Shown here: one piece after another, positions 37,201 to 47,288 of the stretch
Numbering within the stretch: position 1 is the stretch's first letter
Layout: each line of letters opens with the position of its first letter
NCBI GenBank assembly: GCA_024305405.1
Contig: JAKNDB010000054.1
Coordinates: forward strand, 992,001 to 1,056,000
From: Dirofilaria immitis
Lineage: Eukaryota; Nematoda; Chromadorea; Rhabditida; Onchocercidae
Length of the DNA stretch: 64,000 bases
Direction: 5' to 3'
Notes under the pieces: model-generated
Seen by the model: only the letters and a program-made list of their open reading frames with translations
Database searches by the model: none
What the model was told of the DNA's origin: nothing
Position numbers and translations under genes: made by a program

Positions 37201-40200
37201 TTGAAAGTGATAGCCCAAACGGAATAGTTTTTAGGATTATAATCTTTTCTTCATAGCTTACTCCAAATCAACGTTTATCCAATTACGTTTTATACTTATA
37301 CGTTGTTGCGTGAGATTTATGTATGGTAATGAATCATTTGATAAATACGAATAATCGATAAGTTTATAAACAACAACAAATACAATATATGTTCAATGAA
37401 ATGGATGAATATTAATAAAAAGTAATAATGAATTGAATTTATTTAAAATTAACATAATAAACATCGATTGATTATTTCTACAGGTAAATAAAAAGTGTAA
37501 TTCATACAGGAAAAATATTAGAAAAAATTGATTGAAAAAAAGTGATAACAACAATTTTATTATTTTGTTTCCATATGAATTTCCTGAAAATTAAAAATTT
37601 TTTCATTCATTTTATGCTTTCAGTGATTAAATTTTATTCTCTTTTCGTTTAATTTATACTTTTAAAAGTTTAAATTAAAATGTATAAATTATTGAAATTG
37701 AAATAAATATGAAACTGAGATATCGTAATTCTTTACGATATTATATTTTTATTTTCCAATCTATTTTCTTATTAATTGATGGAATGAAATTTCGGAATGG
37801 AAAACTGATTGAATGGAATTTTAAACAGAAAGTTATCATAAACTATTATTCTAAAATTAGAATTTAAAAAAGAGGAATCGATTTTTCTTATAACGGAATA
37901 GAAAATTATTCTGAAATATTATCCTAAATAGTAGATTGAGATTTGATTTAATCAGTTATTAAATTTCAATAAAAAGCGAGAGGTCACGATCGATTCTTTT
38001 TAGTAATTAAACATTAAATCGCTTAATTGGATAATCTTTTTATCATATCTTTCTAATAATTTTAATGAAATAATTGGAATATTAATTCTCTAATTATTAA
38101 AATTTTAAACAAAGCTAGCAATAAAATCCTTTTAAATTAATTAACTGATAATTGATAGCATTATCAATGTTGACACTAATTTTAAATATGCACATATATA
38201 TTCCTATTCTCATTTAATTCAGTTTAAAATTTCAATTAAACTTGACGAAATGAAAGTATCGAAAGGACAATAATGAAATTATAATAATATAGGTAAAAAA
38301 TAAATTCTAATACTTTTAACCCTTTCACCTTTAAAAAAATAAAATAAATAAGCTTATAAGAAAAATTGCAAAACGGAAATATAACGCATTGTGTCACAGT
38401 ATACTATCAATTTACGTTTCGATCAAGTTACATTAAACAGTTAAAGTTCAAGCAATCAAATAATCAATCAATCAATAAAATGAATGAAAGCGAAACATGC
38501 AAATTGCATGCATTGAATGTATGTAATACAAGAACAATATGGCATGCAAATTTGCATGATAACTAAATTGCTGATTCAGTCAGAATCCTAATATTTCATT
38601 TTTTTCATATCACACTTAAGAAAGCACTTTTTTTAAAAGAAAAAAAAAGCAAAGCAATAAATGAATAAATACTGGTTTAAAAAATCAATAAAGCTTGAAA
38701 AGAAAAAGGAATAAGCCACGAAATATACATATATATCTGCTTGGCCATTATTAAATAAACTTGGCCATTATTTTCAAGTCCTAAATGCAAACAAAAAAGG
38801 TTTGCATATGGATAATTGCATTTGTTTCAGACGAATGTCAAGAATGCAATTAGAATGAGGTTACGATGAATTTAATTATTGTTTACTAAAGCAAATTTTT
38901 AACCAATAATTTTAAAAGTTGATTTTTAACCACTAAATAACATTTTCTAAAGTTTAAAATTATTCAAAATTTATCATCAATAGCTAGTAATATGAGTTTT
39001 AGGATTATTTGTTAAAAATCAAATAATTTTAAGAAATTATTAATTAAACATAAAATATCATTTCAATGAGCAATTTTTCAATATTGTAATAACGAACCCG
39101 TAATAATTTAATAATAATTTCTTAGTTTTCTAAAGAAAAAAATTTTCTTCTCTATCAAATTATTGAATTTAATTATATATAGTTTAGCAAAGCCATCGAT
39201 TTGTAAAACTACTTGCAATATTTATAGCAAAAACACTTTTCTTAAGTTTTCCGAATTTTTCTTAAAATTTCTTTTATTTTTATACTTTTTTTCTTAAGTT
39301 TTTCTCGAATTTCTTTTTTTTTATACTATGAAGTATGTTTTCAAGTTCTTCTTTCATAAAACATTTTAATCATCGTTTTTTTTCTAACCAATTTGAAAAA
39401 ATTTAAAATTCATCATTTCATTTTATGAAATTAATGTGTAAAGTTTAGCAGCTTAGTTCAGATAAAGTTTACATAAATTTTCCTATATTTTATGTAATAA
39501 AATTGAAATATCAACGTAAATGATTTAAATTTAGAATTTTTAAATTTTGCAAAGATTCAAAATTTAAACCGAAATTTTTATTGTTCGTTTTTATTACTTT
39601 AAAACAAACTTTGGTAATTTGAATTATATATATTTTGCTTAGATATTATTGGCTAATAGACTACTAAATATAATTAGAATTAAATTTATAGTTATCAAAT
39701 CGAATAATTTCATCATCTTGAAAACTTTGTTTAAACTTAGTAGAAGATTATTTAAAATTTTTGTTAATTAGCTTTTGTTATTTATGCAAATTTTACATCT
39801 TTTACGCTTGATTTACATTAATAATAGGCATTTCACTTTTCGAAATGCTAAATATTATATTTAAATTGTTAGCTAAAAAAATCTAAAATAAATTATCGGC
39901 GATCATTTTCATTTTAAAGGATTTTAATGGCATATTTGAAGCATGAAGTAGAAACACATGTTACGCTATTTCCGAAATATTTTTTTTATTTTGTAGTAAA
40001 AATTGAACTTTTAAGCAAAAAATAATTCCTTTAAAAAATAAATTCGCCTATACCATTTTTTATATATAAAAAGCTTAGCTTATTTACTTAAAATTCGCTG
40101 AAATAAATGATAGTAATTAATTGATTAATTAATTAATTAACTAACTTCTAATATTTATTCATTTAATCTCTCATATTTTTGGAAATTTTGAATCAAAAGA

Positions 40201-43200
40201 TTAGAAAAAATTTTCCCTTCGAATAAAAGTAAAATTTTATTTTAAATATTATCCTATAAATACAACCAGAATATATGGTTTTGTTAAAATTAAGCTAATA
40301 ACATTTGTTGGATAAATTTTACACGGATGACTTCAAAATAAAGTCATCCGTGAAATTTATCCAACAAATTCAAATATACATTTATTAATATACCTGCAAT
40401 GAAGTTATTACTTCACTTCAAATCGAAATTTATTAAAATGAAAATTATTTATAAAGCAAAAAGAAGAAATAGACTAATAATAAACTGCATGATATCAAAA
40501 AGAAAAAACTTTTTATCAAAAAAGAAAAAAATAATAAAATTTTTCAAGTAAAATTTATCAAAATTTATTCAAATTGAATTGGAAATTTTTCTTGTTTTTT
40601 AAATATTTAAATTTCAATAAATATTATGTTTAATAGATTTCTAATAGAGAGTTAAATTTTTCGAATTAAAATTAAAAACAAATATGTTTTTAGCGATATT
40701 AATGACATATTAATCGGTTATAAATTTCTCATCAAAATGAAATGATAATATTAATAAACAGTTAACAATTTCAGGTTTATATTATTTATATAGAAATTAT
40801 TTCATCCATTATTGATCCGTTTAATATTTTAATTATCAAATAGATTACGGAAATTAGAAAGTGTTTGTTTAAAATATTTACAAAAATTTCAATTTAATCT
40901 TATCAGTTAAAGATTGTATACATTTCATTAACATATTATTAATTATTTATATTTATTTTATGCTTATTTTTATATAAAATTACATTTTTTTAATTATTAA
41001 GAAGTATAATCTGAAATTTAATTTAATTTAAATCGATTGTAGGAAATGAATTCTTAGCATAAATTGAATATTATTTTTGTCATTCTTAATTTTACATATT
41101 TTAAATGACATTTTTAGATTTTATTTTTTAAGTAGTATTATCCCTTTATTACATTCTTCGATTTTATTTTTAATGTATCAAATTATATTTCTCCAAAACT
41201 ATATTCCATTTTAACAATATTTTTTTAATTGAGAAATATTTTTGAAATTTATTATTTAATATCAAATAGTCTATAATAAAAGATAAGAGCTAATTGGTAT
41301 AATGATATATGATTATAGAACTATATTCCACACCTAATTTTGATGTCAAGATTTTTCAAATAATTCTAAAAATGAAAAAATTTTATTTAAGAAATAGTTA
41401 ATTATTTCATTTTAACATTAAATTTTATAAAATAACTGTCTATAACAGATGCAAAAAAATAAATATTCCATTTTCTACTAGAAATTTGAACTTTATTCTT
41501 AAGATTGACGTCAAATACTTTCGTATATCATTGCTCTCGATTCTCGGGAAATTGATTAGATAAATATCATGCACAGCAAGCATTATCATACATATATCTT
41601 TTTCAATATTCTCAATTTATATCAAGTAATAATTTATAAACATCATTTATTACTGTTAATTCTTATCTTTCTAGATATAAAATGCATTCAATATCATTTT
41701 GAATTATAAAAATTCTATATTTAATGTTTTCCTAACTTGATTTCGATTTAAAGAATTTTTAAAAAATTGCAAAGCTTATTTTACACCAAAATTTTGGTTT
41801 CAAGACTTTTCAAAAAACTCATTTTTTTATATTACTATGTTATCATATCCAATTTTGATTTTAGGAATTTTTTTGAAAATTCTATATTCTATATTAGATT
41901 ATGTTTTCAAAGATTTTTCAAGTAATTCTAAACTTATTTCATATGCGATTATAATTTCAAAATTTTTCGAAAAATTCCAAATCACATATTATTTTCTCAA
42001 ATTGCAATTTAAAATATTTTTATTTACTTTTTCTTGCTCCTTTTCAATTCTATCAAATTCTTTTCCATTCATTCAACTAAAGTATTCAATTCTTTTTTGT
42101 CACATCCATTCTCTAAAAAAAAATGTTTAAATTCTTCTCAAAAATTTTTCCTTTATCAAATGTTTCGCCTTGATATATTTTTATTCAATTCAATTCTCAC
42201 GAATATCTCAACTTTTATAATCATTGTCATTATTACAAATAAATATTTTCCTTTTTTTTGATAAATCAACAGTAGCATACATCAAAATTGGGAATTATAT
42301 AAATTAAAAAAATTGTCTCAATATGTTCAAATATATTTCCTATTACAATTAATTCCCATTTCCGATTCTGATAAAAATATCCATCGTTCACGACGATTGA
42401 TAAACAATTTTTATTTGCGATTCTGATAAGAAACACTCAATGTCAATAAAATTTCATTAAGTAAAAATTTTATTTGCTAAAAATATGTAATTGGTAAACA
42501 AATTTTGAATTTGACAATTAAAATTTTTACTTCTTCAAAGTTTGAACGATTAAAAGAAAAAGTTAATTTCTGACATTTCGAAATTAATTCAATTTATCAA
42601 TTTAAATTTCAGTATTATATTCTAATAAATAAAGCAAAAGAAAATTTAAAACTTCGAATTACATCTGAAATGCAATAAGTTTGATAATGTAAAACCAAAA
42701 ACTGTACAATAATTTAATTTTGTCAAAATATCGAAAAGAGAAAATACAACTTGAAAAATGTTAAAATAAAGACTTATTCTTAACAAATGATTATGAAAAT
42801 ATTTTGAATTGTACTAAATTAGCAAAATGCCATCTAAGTTCGCAATAGAGTATTATCAATATTACCAAAATATGGGCAATGAATTATTGATATGATAAAA
42901 TAAATCAAAAATCTCAGCTTATCATCTGTTCAATTGTTTTAAGCAAATAAACTTAACTTTGGATTATCTTAATGAATTTTCTTAAAAAGTATTAAATCGA
43001 AAAAAGAAAGGGGTATCTATTTTTAAATAGCAAAAGTTTTCAAAAGAATAAAAGCAAATATCATCTTCCAATCTCGACTTTCGTTTCGAATATTTATGAA
43101 GCAGATGGAATGACTAATTACTACTAATAACTAATTTTTGATTAATCAAGAATGCTTAAATTATCTTTCTAATAAATTACTCATTAATTATTGCAATATT

Positions 43201-44439
43201 TATGATATATGTAATAATGGCAGTAACAATTAAATTTTAAGAAATTAAAATTAACAAATAGAAAAATGAAAACATTTAAATAGTTAAGAGTGATGTATTT
43301 TATACTATAAAAGAAAGTCGAGAATCGAGAATCTAAGTGATTTCAATAAAAATAAAATGATAATATTTGATTTGAAAATTTTAAATTTTTAAATTAAAAT
43401 TTTTTCTTTTATTTTTGATGATACTAATTAACAGAAAATGAAAGAAGAGAAGAGGAGGAGAAAATTAATGAAGTCAATTTATCAATCGTCTCATCGTACT
43501 TGTCGCTGACAAATTTTAAAGTTTTATTTTTATTCATATTCTTTTTAAAATTCATTACTAATTTCTTCTTCTTCTTTTCCTCCTCCTTCTCCTTTCTCTT
43601 TTCTTTCCTCTCTGTTTCTCTTTCCCTTTCTTTCTTTCTTTTCCCTCTCTCTTTCCCTCTCTTTCCTTCCTTTTCTTTCTAACAAATTTTTTTGTTTTTT
43701 TCGTTTTTCAATTTTGACATAAATTCAAATTATTGCTAATATTCGAACAAAAATGCAGCGAATTTTTTTAAAATGATATTTTAACAAAAAAAAGAAATTA
43801 CTAATTAATTAATTTATAATTTCGCAAGAATATAAATAATATGCGCAAAGAAAGTTTTTCTTTTGCGCATTTAAATTGCATAATTTTTTTATTTATTCTC
43901 ATTTATCAGAGGAGATGATGATTTTATCATTGATATAATAATGATAAGAATATGAAATAAGAATAATTCTGAAATATTAATTTAAGCGAATAAAATATGC
44001 TTAATTCTTACGAATCGTTATCTTTTTCATCAAGTTTCATTATAATTTTTAAGATATATGACGAATGATTCTCGAACACTTATTGATTTCTTAATCTCAT
44101 ATGATATTTCGATGAAAAATATTTTTTAATTAATAAAATAAATTTAAATTAAAGTAAATTTTATTTTGAAATGAAATAAAATCAGATATCGATTCTCCAA
44201 TCGTTATTTATGATATTATAATGAAATCATATAATATAACATCCCTTTTGTTCGGTTGATAGCTATTCAAATTAATTAATTAACTTAAGAATATTATTCG
44301 TAAGAAATGAATTTAATTAAAGGTTGATGTTACCTTTAGAAGCTTCGCCATGACGACGAATAAGTTTTGATGATGTCGCTGAAGCATCTATTGAATGTCG
44401 ATGAGGTTTAGCAAATATTGCTGAACGTCCAACTACCAT
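20820..44439 (-). CDS. unidentified gene, basic and glutamine-rich, 3' end not found
   Basis: Seven exons (44334-44439, 35106-35174, 33809-33980, 32529-32678, 30121-30183, 25342-25610, 20820-20894) are linked by acceptor/donor sites and compatible phases, giving about 300 residues over 23.6 kb. The N-terminus is strongly basic (KSSKVGRRKKSENRR). Two glutamine-rich runs follow, then a conserved-looking block EEMPLFDLHAVIFELAKRKK, a serine/threonine-rich exon, and a helical-looking block VVDVSDAKACALLMAKIKQA. I do not recognise the family. No signal peptide or membrane segment is evident, so a cytosolic or nuclear adaptor-like protein is conceivable, but that is only inference. One exon needs a one-base correction. 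The small 30121-30183 exon is the weakest link. The last exon ends in phase 2, incompatible with direct joining to unc-2 exons. Confidence 0.6.
22230..22352. repeat. (CA)n compound microsatellite
   Basis: Pure (CA)14-15 passes into CATA, CAGA and CACG variants over about 120 bp and ends in (TA)n/GTGTAT. It lies in the intron between exons 6 and 7 of the unidentified gene. The Cys/Val and His/Thr open frames here are artefacts of the repeat. Confidence 0.97.
22650..22975. repeat. degenerate ~140-bp tandem repeat, about 2.5 copies
   Basis: ACAAGTAAATAAAATAGTTATA-AGTAAG recurs near 22656, 22791 and 22937, with shared intervening words (ACTGATAAA, ATCATATAAA, AATGTATAAATTAAA). Confidence 0.7.
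25342..25610 (-). CDS. unidentified gene, exon 6
   Basis: The acceptor is TTTCTCTCTTCAG and the donor GTTAATTG. The open frame of 89 codons runs LKFLRVLLKLPMQQIIRSTS, then a Ser/Thr-rich stretch (SALSSLTSSC), then SLTIKSSERKSIKSSDLLFR, then an acidic patch NDGNDDNDCYYYDVY, ending in phase 2. It joins in frame to exon 7. The serine/lysine-rich centre looks like a flexible, possibly phosphorylated linker. A second frame is open for only its first 37 codons. Confidence 0.65.
26775..26797. repeat. (TA)n microsatellite
   Basis: About eleven TA repeats, in the intron between exons 5 and 6 of the unidentified gene. Confidence 0.9.
26888..27332. repeat. GATC-rich strand-asymmetric minisatellite (TTTTGTGATCTTG-like)
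   Basis: About 445 bp are built from diverged copies of TTTTGTGATC(T/C)TTG, with a higher-order block GTGATCCTAGTACTTTTCGAT seen three times. The + strand is T/G-rich and almost free of A runs. GATC occurs well over a dozen times, far above its level elsewhere. It lies in the intron between exons 5 and 6 of the unidentified gene. Confidence 0.85.
29449..29472. repeat. 11-bp inverted repeat, 2-nt loop
   Basis: TATCAATGAAT and its exact reverse complement are separated by TT. It is a short perfect palindrome-like hairpin in intronic DNA. Confidence 0.85.
30121..30183 (-). CDS. unidentified gene, possible exon 5
   Basis: This small 21-codon exon is proposed because exons 4 and 6 need a phase link. 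Acceptor GATTTCAG, donor GTAATT, phase 0 both ends, reading PGNFPNKLFDLMYELIAQTL then Q. It is only part of a longer open frame (29977-30288) that could have another origin, so this exon is tentative. Confidence 0.35.
31685..32025. repeat. degenerate AT-only minisatellite, about 28 bp unit
   Basis: TTAAGTTATAGAATATTAATCATTTA is repeated about a dozen times with many substitutions. It lies between exons 4 and 5 of the unidentified gene. Confidence 0.75.
32529..32678 (-). CDS. unidentified gene, exon 4 (polyglutamine)
   Basis: The acceptor is AATTACAG. It reads LAKRKKNSKDRMAILINDDK, TE, eight glutamines, then GFSDESFDGPSNFNNYRRR. The Q8 run is encoded by mixed CAA and CAG. Two donors are possible: GTTAGT after 32533 (phase 2) or GTTAAT after 32529 (phase 0). 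The phase-0 choice joins the proposed exon 5. The exon is basic at both ends with an acidic/serine middle. Confidence 0.7.
33072..33242. repeat. six-copy 29-bp tandem repeat
   Basis: GTATTTAATTATATCTATTC followed by ATTTATGAT is repeated head to tail from 33072, 33101, 33130, 33159, 33188 and 33217, almost without change. This is a young minisatellite in the intron between exons 3 and 4 of the unidentified gene. Confidence 0.97.
33809..33980 (-). CDS. unidentified gene, exon 3, with a one-base frameshift
   Basis: The acceptor is TTTTTTAG and the donor GTTAGA. The first part reads SNKQHEEDMERYVINNQQQH, HSNQQQYHGIARGEQITPKR. The second part, in the neighbouring frame, reads GANHEEMPLFDLHAVIFE and ends in phase 0 as exon 4 requires. 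The uncorrected frame ends in phase 2 and would hit a stop at once in exon 4. One extra base at the C5 run 33859-33863 or the adjacent T4 run repairs this. Confidence 0.65.
35106..35174 (-). CDS. unidentified gene, exon 2 (basic)
   Basis: This exon lies between TTTTTTTAG and donor GTAGTATG, 69 bp, entering in phase 1 and leaving in phase 1. It reads KSSKVGRRKKSENRRTIESS then RK. The cluster KVGRRKK...RR resembles a nuclear-localisation or membrane-charge patch. It joins exon 1 through a valine codon (G+TA) and exon 3 through a serine codon (T+CT). Confidence 0.65.
38497..38557. promoter_or_regulatory. paired octamer-like (ATGCAAAT) sites, one palindromic
   Basis: ATGCAAAT occurs at 38497-38504, followed by TGCATGCAT, and again at 38544-38557 as the 14-bp palindrome ATGCAAATTTGCAT. 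ATGCAAAT is the octamer bound by POU-domain factors. The pair sits in the long first intron of the unidentified gene in a locally G+C-richer stretch. Enhancer function is inference. Confidence 0.3.
40303..40369. repeat. long near-perfect hairpin (29-bp arms)
   Basis: The left arm ATTTGTTGGATAAATTT-TA-CACGGATGACTT pairs with the right arm over 29 bp with only a 2-nt bulge; the loop is CAAAATA. It is in the first intron of the unidentified gene. It could be a tiny foldback/MITE element, a precursor of small RNA, or a transferred terminator-like hairpin. Confidence 0.95.
43562..43680. repeat. 119-nt polypyrimidine tract
   Basis: The + strand is C/T only apart from a single G near 43611. Motifs are TTCTTCTT, CCTCCTCCTTCTCC and (CTTT)n/(CTCTCT)n. 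The purine strand is the coding-sense strand of the surrounding gene. Confidence 0.92.
43841..43870. repeat. hairpin ATGCGCAAAGAAA / TTTCTTTTGCGCAT
   Basis: The arms are 13 and 14 nt and pair with one unpaired base and a 3-nt centre. GCGC is rare in this AT-rich sequence, which makes the symmetry notable. Confidence 0.85.
44334..44439 (-). CDS. unidentified gene, first recognised exon
   Basis: It begins at ATG 44437-44439 directly after TTTTCTCGAG|A, which could be a trans-splice or cis acceptor. It reads MVVGRSAIFAKPHRHSIDAS, then ATSSKLIRRHGEASK, and ends in phase 1 before GTAACA. If the acceptor is used in cis, more exons lie upstream; none was found up to 55 kb. It is arginine/histidine-rich with no signal peptide. 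Confidence 0.62.
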
Positions 44440-45224
44440 TCTCGAGAAAATGGAAAATAATTTAATTAAATTATTATCACCAAAATTACTTCAAATAATT
44501 CTCAAAATATTTCTATTAAATTGGCAAAAATAATATTGACAATACTGCTGCAACGCATGAATACAATTGATTTAACTGATGGATTTATTGATATAAAATT
44601 ATCGATTTAATTGATAATTTTATTGATATGAGAATTCGTGATTAGACGAAAATTTATTACAATAACACCTGTAATGATTAAATATTTTAAATTAAATTAA
44701 ATTTGATTCTTTTTAAATTTGTAAAAACATTAAGCATATCCATATATGTACATCAAAACAAAAGAAAATCAATAATTAAAAATTTAAGAGTATGTAGAAA
44801 TAGTATTTAAGTACTAGTTAATTGTTAAAAACTAATACTAATCATTCTTATCTTATTTTATCACATCTCTCAAATTACTTTTAAAATAATGAACAAATTT
44901 TAGTATGTTTTGTTAAGATAAAATTAATAGAACATATTAATTGGTTATATACTTTTGTTTGTTTATTTTTTTAGGAAGTAATTTATTATTTAAAAGTAAA
45001 ATATGGCAAAAAAAGGAATTCGCTCGATCGATCACTTAGTAATTTATAAGTTATTTCATTGCATTTAATTTGAAAAAAATTTTCAAAACAGAAAAATTAA
45101 TTAAAATGAAAATTAATTACTACAATAAATGAATATATCAGTTTCAGTTTTAATCTAAAAAAAATTTCTTGAAGCTATTCATAATGTTATATGCATATTG
45201 TTTAAGCAATCATTAATCAACTTT

Positions 45225-45575
45225 TTTGATGTTTCATTTTTAATGATTGACATATTTTAAGTCTCGAATTACAAGAAATGATATTTGATTATTCTTTTTT
45301 AACTACTGATAAAGTTATATGCATATCAACTTTATGTATCAAAATATATATATCAATTTTTTCATTTTTTTCTAATGATTAATATTGACATATTTTAAGT
45401 TTCGCAATATAAAACTTAAATGTAATGAAGGATGATATTTTGATTATTTTTTAACAATTTATTTATGATGCTATACTTGCTTAATTTATTATACATATAG
45501 CTATTAATTATTTTTTTCTATCTTTGATATTTTACTTTCAACGATTGATATATTTCAAATGTCAAAATATAAAAT
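45225..45575. repeat. three-copy diverged repeat, 135-160 bp spacing
   Basis: TTTCATTTTTAATGATTGACATATTTTAAG recurs near 45230, 45365 and 45527, with ATATGCATAT and TGATTATTTTTTAAC words between copies. Confidence 0.6.
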
Positions 45576-46930
45576 TATAAAGAAAGAAAAAAATGAGGAA
45601 ATTATTTTATTTATAGAAATAAAATTTATTATATTTATAATTAATAAATATTAATCTGAGTAATTTCCATTTTCCCAAGTCATAAAAAAACTTATGTTTA
45701 TTTATTTATGATAGAAGGTCAAATCTTTTAAATCCAAATTTTAAATGCAAAACTTTTAATCGTTTCGCAGCTTTTCATATAATATTTATAAATGGATAAA
45801 TTCAAAGTCGCTCAATAATATTATTAATGGCTATTTTATAATTGTTCAAATTTCGATGGAAATAATTATTGTTAGTATGAAATCTTTAAAAATTCCAGTT
45901 TAAGTATTTCAGTACTAAATTAAAGTAATTCAAAATTAGTTTAAAGGATCTAATTGAAAATGCATGCCGCTTCTATTGATAATAATAATGGCAATTTTAT
46001 TTTTTTAAATTTTATCAGAATTAATTCGAAAAATTTACACTTAATCATTTTATTATTGAATTCAAAAATTTTATTTTAATATTCTATTTATTAGCAATGA
46101 AATAATTTCAGAATATAATCAAATTTATTTTCCAAAAATATCAAAATAAGTCGTTTAAAAATTTCTTAAAAAATAATTGAAAAAATAAAAATTAAAATCA
46201 TTTCATTTTATATTATTTAATATTTGGTTTAAATTATATATTGAAAATCCTTAAGTTTGAAAAATATCCATAATCGTTATCATCAGATTCTTGTCTTGAA
46301 AATATTGATCGATAGAATATGCGTGAATTAGAAATGACGAAAAATTTATTTTCGTTGAATCATTTGAAGATATTTAAATTGATCAAATATTGAATAATAT
46401 AAAATGAAATATATATATCTATTAATGCTAAATTAAAAATTATTTATGATCCATTAAACTATCGATCAGAAATTCATTACGGTATCGTTAAGCATTATCT
46501 TCATGTATCATTTAAGTATCATTTAATCATTGGATTTCAAAAAAATAAAAAATTAAATTAAATTTTTGAAAAAATCCACAAAATTGAAATTTTTTATCAA
46601 TCAAAAATGATAATGAGAAGAATTTTGCAGAAATTGAACTTTTTACGAAATAAAATCATAAATTTTAAAAAATAAAAAATAAATTCAAATTTTATTTTCT
46701 TCAAAAAACAAAAATTAAGCATTCTTGAATCTAAACGATGAAAATTTGTAATGTCAAATAAAAAAATAAATCAAAACAAAAACAGGAAAATGTTAACATT
46801 AATGGAAATAAAAACATAAAAAAAGTGAATGTGAAATTCAGCGGCGATGTATCTTGACGATAGATTTTAGTTATTCTCGAATGCCGAATCTCGAATAAAA
46901 AAGGCTTAAGTGTTTGGTTGCTTCTTTCTC

Positions 46931-46953
46931 ATTCATTCATTCATTCATTCATC
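46931..46953. repeat. (ATTC)n microsatellite
   Basis: Between five and six perfect ATTC units, in intergenic DNA. Confidence 0.9.
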
Positions 46954-47040
46954 GCAACTGAGTTAGTCAGATATCATCAAACTGAAAGTAATTGAATAGG
47001 CTTTAGCCAATTTTATCATCTCATCCAACTCCAAATTCTT

Positions 47041-47288
47041 TCCCATCCTTTTTTTTCTCTTCGTTTTCTTTACTTTTCTTCTTTTTTCTTTTGTTTTCTC
47101 TTTGTTTTGTTTTCTTTTTTTGTTTATTTTGTTTTTATTTTGTTTTTATTTTATTTTTGTATTGCGTTGTTTTGCTTTGCTTTTATTATCTTGTTTGTTT
47201 TGTTATTATTTTATTTAATTTGTTCTGTTTTTATTTTGTTTTGTCCCTTTTACTTCTGTTTTTTTGCTTCCTTTTGTTTTGTTTTTGA
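47041..47288. repeat. T/G-rich TTTTGTTTTA array
   Basis: About 250 bp of diverged TTTTGTTTTATT units with scattered C. It resembles the 26888-27332 array in strand asymmetry but lacks GATC. The Phe/Leu/Cys open frames here are not genes. Confidence 0.8.

Noticed and set aside
38366..38566. 66-codon plus-strand frame (MQNGNITHCVTVYY...)
   Set aside because: The codon content is more balanced than noise, but it has no similarity, no splice context and coincides with the octamer palindromes.
43500..43682. Phe/Ser-rich open frame
   Set aside because: It is a translation of the polypyrimidine tract.
46820..47040. G+C-richer patch with a 27-codon minus-strand frame
   Set aside because: No acceptor or donor linking it to a gene; at most a promoter region, which I cannot show.
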